DNA from: Prorocentrum cordatum
Taxonomy: Eukaryota; Sar; Dinophyceae; Prorocentrales; Prorocentraceae
NCBI GenBank assembly: GCA_963575745.1
Contig: CAUYUJ010009446.1
Location: 865,259-929,258, forward strand
Direction: 5' to 3'
DNA length: 64,000 nucleotides
Of the stretch, positions 41,483 to 51,281 are shown one piece after another; positions within the stretch are counted from its first letter, which is position 1; each line of letters starts with the position of its first letter. Below the pieces are notes generated by a model, which worked only from the letters and a program-made list of their open reading frames with translations, made no database searches and was not told where the DNA came from. The translations under genes and the position numbers were made by a program.

Positions 41483-42227
41483 CACCGCGGGACACCGGAC
41501 ACCGACGGGGCACCGCGGGACACCGCGGGACACCGCGGGACACCGGCGGGACACCGCGGGCCACCGGCCGCCCGGAAGGAGACATTTGGTCCGGCCGCGC
41601 CTCAGCCACACGGGACACCAGCGGGACACCGGCGGGACACCGCGGGCCACCGGCCGCCCGGAAGGGAGACATTTGGTCCGGCCGCGCCTCAGCCACAGGA
41701 GACTTTCTTCTCGCCCGCCCACGCAGCTTCGCCTCGCCCGCACGCACGGCACGCACGAACACGAAACCGAAATCGATTTCCCGGTATGGGGGCTCTCCGT
41801 TCCACTTCGATCTCACCCCCTCACCTCCGATAGCCTGATAGCCCTACAGCCCTATAGCCCCATAGCCCTGTAGCCCTCTAGCCCTATAGCCCATAACCCT
41901 ATAGACTCATAGCCCTATAGCCCTGTAGTCCCATGGCCCCAGAGCCCCATAGCCCCATAGCCCTACAGCCTTATAAACCTATGGCCCTATAGCCCTATAG
42001 CCCTCTGGCCCGATAGCCCTATAGCCCTACAGCCCTATAACCCTATGGCCCTATAGCCCTATAGGCCTAAACAGACTTTGATTGGAGCTTTTCTCCGGCA
42101 TCATATCCCAATAGCCCTATAGCTCTATAGCCTTATAACCCTATAGCCCAACAGCCCTCTAGCCCTCTAGCCCCATAGTCCTATAGCCCTATAGTCCTGT
42201 AGCCCTTCATGCCTATAGCCCTGTATC
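41028..42227 (+). repeat. Composite module M2
   Basis: Same order as M1. It has an extra ~105 bp internal duplication: CGGAAGG(G)AGACATTTGGTC occurs at about 41573 and 41658. It closes with a long TATAGCCC tract interrupted at 42066-42105 by AAACAGACTTTGATTGG and CTTTTCTCCGGCATCAT. Confidence 0.9.
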
Positions 42228-44035
42228 CATACCTATACGACCACTCTTTGGGTGATAAGGAGGTTCGGGGGGGGAAGGAACCAACGTCTTTCTCGATCGG
42301 TCTCACTATCGATCTCACTATCGCTCTCAGTATCGGTCTCGCTCGATCGATCTCCTTCGATCGATCTCACAATCGATCTCACTCGATCTATCTCACAATT
42401 GATTTGACGATCGATCTCACAATCGATCTCACAATCGATCTCACAATCGATATCACATTCGGTCTCACTATCGATTTCACTATCGATATCACAACCGCTC
42501 TCACAATCAACGTCATCATCATCATCATCAACAAAAACATCAACATCAACATCATCATCACCAACATCATCATAATCGGGACACCGTCCTCATCATCAAC
42601 ACCAACATCATCATCATCATCATCACGGTCATCAACATCATCGGGACACCACCATTATCATCATCATCACCATCATCACAATCATCATCATCATCAACAT
42701 CATCATCATCAGCAGCATCGGGACACAGTCGTCGTCATCATCATCATCAGCAGCATCATCATCGGGACACCATCATGATCACCATCGTTAGCATGCATCA
42801 TCATCATCGGAACACCATCATCATCATCTCATCCTCATCATCGACATCCTCATCATCATCAGCATCATCAACATCATCATCAGCATCATCATCATCGTCG
42901 TCATCATCGTGGCACCATCATCACCATTAGCAACATCAGCATCATCATCACCATCAGAATAATCATCATCATCGGGACGCCATAATCATCATCAACCTCA
43001 TCATCATCATCTTCATCATCATCGGGACACAATCATAATCAGCATCATCATCATCAACATCATCATACTCATCACCATCGGGGCACCATCATCGTCATCA
43101 TCATGATCATCAACATAATCATCATGATCATCATAATCCTCATCATCGGGACACCATCAGCATCATTCTCATCATCATCGTCATCATCATCATCATCGAC
43201 ATCATCATCATCATCATCATCATCGGGGCTCCATCATCATCATATCATCACCATCATCCTCATCATCATCAGCAGCAGCATCACCACCATCATCATCGAC
43301 GTCATCATCGTCATCATCAGCAGCATCATCATCATCAGCATCACCATCATCATCATCTCATCATCATCTCTTCATCATCAACATCATCATCATCATCATC
43401 ATCATCGCGGGACACCGCGGGACACCGGCGGGGGCACCGCGGGACACCGCGGGACACCAGCGGGACAGCGGCGGGACACCGCGGGCCACCGGCCGCCCGG
43501 AAGGGAGACATTTGGTCTGGCCGCGCCTCAGCCACACGGGACACCAGCGGGACACCGGCGGGACACCGCGGGCCACCGGCCGCCCGGAAGGGAGACATTT
43601 GGTCCGGCCGCGCCTCAGCCACAGGAGACTTTCTCTCGCCCGCCCACGCAGCTTCGCCTCGCCCGCACGCACGGCACGCACGAACACGAAACCGAAATCG
43701 ATTTCCCGGTAGGGGGGCTCTCCGTTCCACTTCGATCTCACCCCCTCACCTCCGACAGCCCCATAGCCCTATAGCCCTATGGTGCTATTGCCCTATAGCC
43801 CCATAGCCCTATAGACTCATAGCCCTACAGCCCTATAGCCCCAGAGCCCCAGAGCCCCATAGCACCATAGCCCTATAGCCCTACAGCCCTATAAACCGAT
43901 GGCCCTATAGCCCTATGGCCCTATAGCCCTATAGCCCTATAGCCCTACAGCCCCATAACCCTATGGCCTTATAGCCCTATAGGCCTGAACAGACTTTGAT
44001 TGGGGCTTTTCTCCGGTATCATACTCTAATGTTTA
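42228..44035 (+). repeat. Composite module M3
   Basis: Same order, with an expanded (ATC)n/GGGACACC region (42520-43410). It shares the ~105 bp internal duplication of M2 (about 43500 and 43585). It ends with TATAGCCC octamers and TTTTCTCCGGTATCATA at 44009-44025. Confidence 0.9.
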
Positions 44036-44104
44036 ACACAAAACATTGGCTGTGCCTGTGCCTGCACAGCTTTGTAGTTCCCCTGAATTGAAGACATGTT
44101 TTTT
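44036..44104. other. Short spacer
   Basis: Low-repeat sequence between M3 and satellite block F. Confidence 0.4.
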
Positions 44105-44735
44105 TCCCCAACCATCCTGTGGTGTTGGGTCCCCGTTTTGAAGAGATGGTTCCCGCGTCCCTCCTCTTCGCCTCCCCTTCCTCCCTCCGTCCCTCTTGGC
44201 ACACCCCTCACACGTGTCGTGGCCCCATAGGGAGCTCCACCTCAGGTCCCAGTGGCGAAGTCCGCATGGCGGCGCCGCCCCATTTTGGACCACCCCTCCC
44301 ACGTTTCGTGGCCCCGTAGGGAGCTCCACCTAAGGTCCCAGTGGCGCAGTCCGCATGGCGGCGCCGCTCCATTTTGGCACACCACTCATACGCTTCGTGG
44401 CCCCATAGGGCGCTCCATCTCAGGTCCCAGTGGCGCAGTCCGCATGGCAGTGCCGCCCCATTTTGCAACACCCCTCACATGTTTCAGTGGCGCAATCCGC
44501 ATGGCGGCGCTGCCCCATTTTGGCACACCCCTCACGCGTTTCGTGGCCCCATGGGGAGCTCCACCTCAGGTCCCAGCGGCGAAGTCCGCATGGCGACGCG
44601 GCCCCATTGTGGCACACCCCTCACACGCTTCGTGGCCCCATATGGAACCGCACCCCAGCTCTCAGTGGCGCAGTCCGATTTCAATCATGGCCACACCTTG
44701 TATGGTTGCCTAATGAATGCCCAACGATGACAACT
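44105..44735 (+). repeat. Satellite block F with 5' border
   Basis: 5' border CCCCAACCATCCTGTGGTG and CGTTTTGAAGAGATGG at 44105-44155; five to six ~89 bp units with CACCTCAGGTCCCAGTGGCG variants (44190-44680), one internally deleted near 44470; a shortened 3' border TATGGTTGCCTAATG at 44700 that lacks the GGTCCTTCGCCAGG part. Confidence 0.88.
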
Positions 44736-45091
44736 GGGAAAGCAGAAATGCTAGTCATAGTTGTGCAGGCACAGGCAAAACCACTCTTTCTGATTTGAAC
44801 TAAATGGAAGACTTGTGTCTTCATAGCTTTAAACTTATTACACGATACGGATATCAGCCACAGTGAAACACACTTTGCTTAAAGCTGTGGTAGATGTGTT
44901 TGCGAATGGAAACTATGCTTGTACAGTATTAAAACAAGGTACAATGCTGCGCACGCACTCGCAAAACTCATGCTCCTCATTGAGAAATATCTACAAGGCG
45001 GTGCAGACAGATGTCTTTCACCCGTTCACAAAAATTCGTGAGCGTTCATTTTGTATCAGATTTCTACAAGGAGTTTTTTTGCGGCGGAATA

Positions 45092-45105
45092 ATAATTAAT
45101 TATTT
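45092..45105 (+). repeat. Target-site duplication, left copy
   Basis: ATAATTAATTATTT. The identical 14-mer lies at 45458-45471 on the other side of the insert. Confidence 0.9.
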
Positions 45106-45457
45106 AATCGCTTCGCTCATTCCGCCGGCCCATATTGTCGCACCGTTGTGGGCTAGCCGAGTTTTGGGGCCTCTTGGGGGCCGTTTTGGGGCCTCTTGGG
45201 GGCCTCTGTTGGGCCTCTTGGGCGCCTCTTGGGGCGTTTTGGGGGCCTCTTGGGGGCCTCTTGGGGCCTTTTTGGGGCCTCCTGGGCGCCTTCTGAGGCG
45301 GAGGGCTTGATTTTTCAGTTCTCGGTTCCCCTCTTGAGCCCCTCTTGGGCCCGTCTTGGGGGCCCTCCTGGGCCGTTCCGGGGCCGTCTTGGGAGCCTCG
45401 TGGGCCGTCTTGGAGCGGTCTTGGGGGCCTCTTGGGCCGTCTTGGAGCGTCCGGATT
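45106..45457 (+). mobile_element. 352 bp non-autonomous insert of CTCTTGGGGGCC repeats
   Basis: The insert starts with TCATTCCGCCGG and a GTTGTGGG segment, comparable to the leading end at 21007 and 30301. It continues as CTCTTGGGGGCC and CCGTCTTGG repeats and ends GGAGCGTCCGG, comparable to the usual right end GGAGCGTCGGAA. It is flanked by perfect 14 bp direct repeats and is absent from the paralogous copy at 46300. It has no coding capacity and would depend on machinery in trans. A SINE-like or other retro-insertion is possible; no poly-A tail is visible, nor clear terminal inverted repeats. Confidence 0.7.
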
Positions 45458-45471
45458 ATAATTAATTATTT
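45458..45471 (+). repeat. Target-site duplication, right copy
   Basis: ATAATTAATTATTT, identical to 45092-45105. Confidence 0.9.
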
Positions 45472-45959
45472 GTGTTGTATTGCAGAGTACAAAGGGTTCG
45501 TTTTGTGTCGACCTGCTGGAAGATTGCTTTGTGGCGGAATACAAATCGATTCCCTTTGTGGCGGAATACACAATATAGTTGTTTGACTGAGTACAAACAA
45601 ATTGTCTTTCTGGTTGCGTACAATGACGGAGGAAGGAGAGAGCCCCACAACTCGAACATGTCCATGCTGAAGGGGATGTGTGTTCCAGATGTTGGGCGGC
45701 ATCCTGCTTTCCGCCATCGTTTGCCGGCCGGGGGCACTGTGCGGTAAAAGAATACAGACTCAAAGCATACATGTTGACTGTGTCGATGCTTCCTCCTCCT
45801 TCTCCTTCCCTTCCTCGTCCTCCTCCTCCCCCTCCACCTCCTCCTCACCCTTTTTCTGCTCCTCCTTCTTTTCTTACTTGCACTGTTTTGTAGTTTCTTG
45901 AACTTTAAACAAGCGTTGTCATTCATACGCAGGCGCAGCTACCATAGTTTGTTAAGAAG

Positions 45960-46705
45960 AAATTCCAAATTATGGCAACTTGGAAACACAACACATGTGA
46001 TCAGCGCAGGCACAGGCGAAAGCAATCCTCTTGATTAGGAATATAGGAAAGACCTGTGTTTGCACAGCCTTCAACCTTAGTTTCCAACATGGATATTCGC
46101 CATAGTAACAGCAACATGAACATGCTGTGGCAGCTGTGTCTGCGCATGGACAAACATTGCTTCCTTCTTTAAATTCAAGCAGCTAAAAAGCTGCGCAGGC
46201 ACAAGCAAACATAATGTTGTAATTGAAGAATGCCTACAAAGATGCGCACGCATGTCTTTCACTCGTTCAATGCATTTCAATCACGTTTCTTTTGTGTCAG
46301 ATGTTTAAAAGATTCTCTTCGAGGCTGAATTCAAAACTGTTCTTCTTGTTGCAGGGCACGAAGGATCCGCTTTGTAGCGAGGTGCAAAAGGATTGCGTTT
46401 GTTGTGGAATACAAAGAGGTTTTTGTTTGGCGGAATACACCAGGTTTTTTTGTGGTGGAATGCAAAAAGAGTATATTGCTAGTGGCATGGAATGATAGAG
46501 GAAGGAGAGAGCCCCACAATCCGAACACCTGCATGTTGAAGGGGATTTGTTTCTAGATGTTAAGCGGCAGTCTACCTTCCGACATCGTTCGTTCGGCCGG
46601 GGGCACTGCGGTCAAATAGTACAACGACAAGGCATGAACGTTGACTGTGTAGATGTTCCCTCCTCCTCCTCCTCCTCCCCCTTTTTCTCCTCCTCTTTCC
46701 TCCTC
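45960..46705 (+). repeat. Diverged direct duplication, copy 2 (uninterrupted)
   Basis: Partner of 44740-45850, offset about 1.2 kb and without the insert. It has TGTGGTGGAATGC/TTGGCGGAATACACC repeats at 46400-46470, GGAGAGAGCCCCACAATCCG at 46504 and GGCCGGGGGCACTGCGGTCA at 46594. Confidence 0.82.
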
Positions 46706-47475
46706 CCGCTATTGCTCACCATCCTACGCCCAAGCACCAAACATCGTGGTTGCCATTGCGAACGCGGTAGAGCACGCGGTGGTTAGCATCCACCCTGGAC
46801 ATGTTGGCGGGCAACCAACTTAGGACGAGAACGGGGAGGAGAGAGCAGGAACTCGATGGCGAGTAGCCACTTTCGGGATTATGTTGCGTAGGCGTGGAGA
46901 AGCACGGCGACGGCGACGGCGACATCTTGCTAGCGGACCACTGCCCAACGAATCACGCCTTGCCCCTGTTGCGTGCGAGCTGCGCGCGCGACTGCCTCGC
47001 TGGCACTTCAGGCAAGAAGCAGTTCCTGTCGCGCGAGATGCATCTCGGAAGGAAGACCATAATGTTGCTCGCCAAGCTCCAACGCGCCTTCTGAATCCAG
47101 AAGATTGCCCATAACACGGAGCAGCGTCATCCCAACACCGACTTGGTGGCCCTCCAAGTAGTGCACCCAGCGAACCTTTGCAGTACCAGCACGGAACCAT
47201 GGTTCCTTCGATCTCATTTCGAGTGAATCGGAACTCCGCCCCTGGCCCAAGAGGCTTGTATTCTCATCGTAGTGGCACTTTCTCTGGAGACGAAAAGGGG
47301 CGCGCGCCGAAATTCATCCCAAACGGAATTGAGCTTTTCTTGATGGTTTCGGTGCGCAGGCGCGCCCTGTCGCGCGGTGGTTTCCATGCGCATCGTGGAG
47401 CGTGCTGATGCATAACGCGAGGAATTCGCCCTGCACGTTGCGAGGGTGAATTCGCTCTGCACGTTGCGTGCCAAT
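46706..47475 (-). pseudogene. Unrecognised protein-like frames, possible pseudogene
   Basis: Three minus-strand frames follow one another: 47214-47474 with HRNHQEKLNSVWDEFRRAPL; 47008-47250 with RSKEPWFRAGTAKVRWVHYL and VGVGMTLLRVMGNLLDSEGA; and a short one at 46716-46925. The first two are in different phases and overlap, as expected for one decayed coding region or for exons with missed splice sites. I recognise no family. Composition (balanced charge, few repeats) is better than in neighbouring DNA. Confidence 0.22.
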
Positions 47476-47579
47476 CACGCGTGGCTTGAGCTACTTCGCA
47501 GACGCTTTTTGGCGAGGTCCTTCGAGGGCCCTCTCAGGGCCCGCCGGGCCTCCGAGTGCCCGGAGCTCCCGGCAGCCAT

Positions 47580-47820
47580 GGTCGACAGTTGGCAACAGCA
47601 ACGCCGCCGAAAGGGCCGCCGAAAGAGCCGTCGAAAGGGCCGCCGAAATTGCCGCTGAAAGGGCTGCCGAAAGAGACGTCGACAGGGCCGCCGAAATTGC
47701 CGCCGAAAGTGCCACCGAAATTGCCGCCGAAAACTCAGCCGAAATTGCCGCCAAATCCGCCGCCGAAATTTCCGCCGAAATTCCGGACTCTGCCGCCGAA
47801 AAGATGCCGAAATTGACCTT
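47580..47820. repeat. GCCGCCGAAATT array, left arm of inverted array pair
   Basis: Repeats of GCCGCCGAAATT/GCCGCCGAAAGG with 12-15 bp spacing. It is the reverse complement of the array at 47895-48115, leaving a ~75 bp centre. Confidence 0.9.
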
Positions 47821-47894
47821 GGCTGCGACTCGATGCCTGTGTCCGCGGCGTCATCGAGCTTGATAAAAATAGTAATTTCGCTTGGGACACGGCA

Positions 47895-48115
47895 ATGACA
47901 ATTTCGGCGGCTGAATTTCGGCGGCGATTTTGGCGGCTGATTTCGGCGGCGATTTTGGCGGTGATTTCGGCGGCAATTTCGGCGGCAAGTTCGGCGGCAA
48001 TTTCGGCGGCAATTTCGGCGGCGATTTCGGCGGCGATTTCGGCGGCAATTTCGGCGGCGATTTCGCCGACGATCTCTGCGGCCCCTTCGGCGGCCCTCCT
48101 GGTGGCCCTTTCAAG
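47895..48115. repeat. GGCGGCAATTTC array, right arm of inverted array pair
   Basis: 12 bp unit GGCGGCAATTTC/GGCGGCGATTTC, about 17 copies. The FGGN/FGGD and AAEI frames are artefacts of the 12 bp period. Confidence 0.92.
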
Positions 48116-48490
48116 GACCATGTCGGCAGTTTTGCTTTTGACAGCTGTCAACGAATGCTGATGGGAGCACGCAGCACCCGACTGTGGCAAAGAGTCGATG
48201 TGCGGCGGCGCAGGCTGACGTGCCCTCAGCGCGATGATGAATGTAACACTTGTTCTCTTGTTGTCTTGGTGGCGGTGGTTGCGACGGCCGCGGCGATGTT
48301 TGGTTCAAAATGGATTCTCGCTGGGGGGCGTTGCAGGCGGGCCTGCGCGCCCAGCGCTGCATACTCTCAAATTATCCCGGCAAAGCAACCTAACAGCGAT
48401 GTGTAGAAGCATATATGGAAACATCCCCCTTAAAATCCAGATGAGAATCCAGTTGTAGAATTCTCCTGTTCTCGCAGTCGCAGTCGCATT
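48116..48490. other. Unique spacer
   Basis: No gene or repeat recognised. Confidence 0.4.
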
Positions 48491-48514
48491 CGCGATGACA
48501 GTCGCAGTGGCAAC

Positions 48515-49436
48515 GGCAGTCACAGTCACAGCCTCAGCCTCAGCCTGCCTCAGCCTCAGCCTCAGCCTCAGCCTCAGCCTCAGCCTCAGCCTCAGCCTCA
48601 GCCTCAGCCTCAGCCTGCCTTCAGCCTCAGCCTCAGCCTCAGCCTCAGCCTCAGCCTCAGCCTGCATCAGCCTCAGCCTCAGCCTCAGCCTGCCTCAGCA
48701 TCAGCCTGCCTCAGCCTCAGCCTCAGCCTGCCTCAGCCTCAGCCTCAGCCTGCTTCAGCCTCAGCCTCAGTCTGCCTTCAGCCTCGGCCTCAGCCTCAGC
48801 CTGCCTCAGCCTCAGCCTGCATCAGCCTCAGCCTCAGCCTCAGCCTGCCTCAGCATCAGCCTGCCTCAGCCTCAGCCTCAGCCTGCCTCAGCCTCAGCCT
48901 CAGCCTGCTTCAGCCTCAGCCTCAGTCTGCCTCAGCCTCGGCCTCAGCCTCAGCCTGCCTCAGCCTCAGCCCTCAGCCTCAGCCTCAGCCTCAGCCTGCC
49001 TCAGCCTCAGCCTGCCTCAGCCTCAGCCTCAGCCTGCCTCAGCCTCAGCCTCAGCCTCAGCCTCAGCCTCAGCCTCAGCCTCAGCCTCAGCCTCAGCCTC
49101 AGCCTCAGCCTCAGCCTCAGCCTCAGCCTGCCTCAGCCTCAGCCTCAGCCTCAGCCTCAGCCTCAGCCTGCCTCAGCCTCAGCCTCATCTCAGCCTCAGC
49201 CTCAGCCTGCCTCAGCCTCAGCCTCAGCCTGCTTCAGCTCAGCCTCAACCTTAGCTCAGCCTCAACCTTTTCCTCAGCCTCAGCCTCAGCCTGCATCAGC
49301 CTCAGCCTCAGCCTGCCTCAGCTCAGCCCTCAGCGTCTGCCTCAGCCTGCCTCAGCCTCAGCCTCAACCTCTCAGCCTCAGCCTCAGCCTCTCAGCCTCA
49401 GCCTGCCTCAGCAGCAGCCTGCCTCAGCCTCAGTTG
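48515..49436. repeat. (CTCAGC)n hexanucleotide array
   Basis: About 920 bp of CTCAGC with regular CTGC interruptions. A pattern of interruptions beginning CCTGCATCAG repeats at 48661 and 48816, giving a ~155 bp higher-order period in this part. The Ser/Leu/Ala and Gln/Pro frames it creates are not proteins. Confidence 0.95.
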
Positions 49437-49800
49437 GCTCCGGGCATTCAAAATGTGGCCCGGGAATGGAGTTCTGGGAACTCGAAGAGCACGAAGTGGC
49501 CTACAGTTGGCTCCGGGCATTCAAAATGTGGCCCGGGAATGGAGTTCTGGGAACTCGAAGAGCACGAAGTGGCCTACAGTTGGCTCCGGGCATTCAAAAT
49601 GTGGCCCGGGAATGGAGTTCTGGGGACTCGAAGACCACGAAGTGGCCTACAGTTGGCTCCGGGCATTCAAAATGTGGCCCGGGAATGGAGTTCTGGGAAC
49701 TCGAAGAGCACGAAGTGGCCTACAGTCGGCTCCGGGCATTCAGAATGTGGCCCGGGAATGGAGTTCTGGGAGGTCGAAGAGCACGAAGTGTGTGACTGTT
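49437..49800 (+). repeat. Five copies of a 73 bp tandem repeat
   Basis: CTCCGGGCATTCA begins at 49438, 49511, 49584, 49657 and 49730, exactly 73 bp apart. Units carry AATGTGGCCCGGGAATGGAG and CGAAGAGCACGAAGTGGCC. Copies are nearly identical. The array abuts the hexanucleotide array without a gap. Confidence 0.95.
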
Positions 49801-50007
49801 GGCTTAAAACGACTTCTGCGGCACCCTGTCCGGCACCCGCCCAGACCCCCCTGTGGAGTCATCTGCTGTTCTTTTTTAAGACCACTAGAAACCTATCAGT
49901 CTTCGCTGTTAGGTAAAAACCAAAAACTACCGCGCAACTCTTTTGGAATTCGGCGGCTATTTCGGGGGTCGTGGTGGCTCCAAAGCATGGTCCTCTCGAG
50001 CGGCATA
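49801..50007. other. Unique spacer
   Basis: Nothing recognised. Confidence 0.4.
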
Positions 50008-50547
50008 CTACTGTCGCAAGCAGGCTGCGTTTTTGATACGCGTCTCCACATCACTTTCCCTGCTCTGCGCAGGGTGCCGTAGATCGGGCCCGTAACGATT
50101 TGGGAACGTCTCGATGATGAATGCTGCTCCACTGAGCCACGATATCGACTCCAACGCGTTCGTTTTGAAGGTGTTGGAATATTTGAAATGTGGCGCGGTA
50201 TCGTCTGGCGGTTCTGCCACATGAGGAGAGCCCCGCATGACCAATCCCGTAATCACTCCTGGAAGCTCTGGCAAACGCGCTTACGCCGCGCATGGGTTGT
50301 TATCGCCTCTTTCAGTTTCGAAGCCCGCGATGTTGAAATACCTCCCTTGTGCACCGCCAGCCCTCAGCCGCGCAGCGTTATTCGTAGCTGCTGCCGTTAA
50401 TCGAGCCTCCAAATATGTTGCGTTCGCGTCGCCACTGGGGACGGGCTGGCGTGACTCTCGCAGCAGAAGTTCACGATCTGGCAATGACTGCTCTATGCGA
50501 TCCTGCTCTGTCATAGGCGTTTGGCCCGCTATCTCAGAATCCTCTGC
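50008..50547 (-). pseudogene. Unrecognised gene-like reading frame with one internal stop
   Basis: A single minus-strand phase is open from about 50547 to 50008 except for one TAA at 50283-50281. The first half includes MTEQDRIEQSLPDRELLLRE and LTAAATNNAARLRAGGAQGR followed by YFNIAGFETERGDNN. The second half includes VITGLVMRGSPHVAEPPDDT, TFKTNALESISWLSGAAFII and ETFPNRYGPDLRHPA. Composition is protein-like throughout, without repeats. The upstream edge has a pyrimidine-rich TAATCCCTTCCTGCAG that would serve as a 3' splice site. The internal TAA lies inside GTAAGC, a good 5' splice site, so the stop may be an intron edge and not a lesion; the nearest CAG acceptor is only ~26 bp away, which argues for a true nonsense mutation or a longer intron. 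Function unknown; a transposon or virus-derived gene is as possible as a host gene. Confidence 0.35.
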
Positions 50548-50632
50548 AGGAAGGGATTAGGCGCCGGCCTGTCAGCGCTGGTTAAAAGGGCGCGCACACT
50601 AGTTAACACATTTGGGCGTGGAGGGTCGCGGT
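50548..50632. other. Short spacer
   Basis: Nothing recognised beyond the putative splice acceptor. Confidence 0.3.
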
Positions 50633-50815
50633 CCTTCTCTCTCTCTCTCTCCCCCTCCTTCCTTTCTCCTCTCTCCCCCTCCGTTTCTCCCCCTCCTTCC
50701 TCCCCCCTCCGCCTCCCGTCTCCCCTTTTCCTTTATCCCTCCATGCTTCCCTCTCCCTCTCCATCTTCATTTCACTATTCCTCTTCCTCTCCTTCTCTCT
50801 CTCTCTCTCTGGAAC
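50633..50815. repeat. (CT)n/(CCT)n pyrimidine tract
   Basis: About 180 bp of CTCTCT, CCCCTCC and TTCC. Confidence 0.95.
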
Positions 50816-51281
50816 TGGCCGTGGCAATCTTCAGGCAGCGAACGACTGAGGGTCGTAGCGTTCAGCGGTGTGCCAAATGCATTACGTCGGCGGGCGAAAG
50901 TTAGATCGCCCGCCTCCAAGCGGCGCGGAACGCGGGCTACTACTTCCTTGCTTCTGCCTGGGTGACCAGAGCGTGCCCTCCCCCATGGAGTAGGTTGGCG
51001 CCGTCTGCCCATGACTGCCGCTGGAAATACCACTGGAAGTACTTCCGCCCTCTCTGGCACCATTGCCCACCCAATTCTCAGCGTCGCCGCCAGAGGGATG
51101 TGCATGGTGTTGTCGGCGGCCTCCAGCTGCTGCGGAAAGTCGAGCGAAGCGGCGAGTCGAACCACGTTCCCGACGTTCGGGCCTGGTCACTGGCATTGCG
51201 AAACTTGCGTTGGGCCACTCGCAGTCCTCGGCAATATTGAACTCCCAGAACTTGTCCATCGGCTTCGATACAGGTGTTCTG
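50816..51281 (-). other. Protein-like minus-strand frames of unknown origin
   Basis: One frame includes MDKFWEFNIAEDCEWPNASF (near 51259-51200); another, shifted, has RLAASLDFPQQLEAADNTMH and IPLAATLRIGWAMVPERAEV (51160-51050). Together they could be one frameshifted coding region or exons downstream of the gene at 51282. No family recognised. Confidence 0.2.

Larger units (their letters stand above)
44740..45850 (+). repeat. Diverged direct duplication, copy 1 (interrupted)
   Basis: Landmarks GTGCAGGCACAGGCAAAACC, CTGTGGTAGATGTGTTTGCG, GATGTCTTTCACCCGTTCA, TGTGGCGGAATACA repeats, GGAGAGAGCCCCACAACTCG and GGCCGGGGGCACTGTGCGGT recur in the same order in 45960-46700. The 352 bp element at 45106-45457 sits inside this copy only. 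A pyrimidine tract (CCTCCTCC) closes the copy. Confidence 0.82.

Noticed and set aside
45106-45457. Cut-and-paste transposon with terminal inverted repeats
   Set aside because: No convincing inverted termini; only direct target duplications are clear, so the mechanism is left open.
48495-49916. A 473-codon Ser/Leu/Gln-rich protein
   Set aside because: It is a hexanucleotide array followed by a 73 bp array, which is not a multiple of three.
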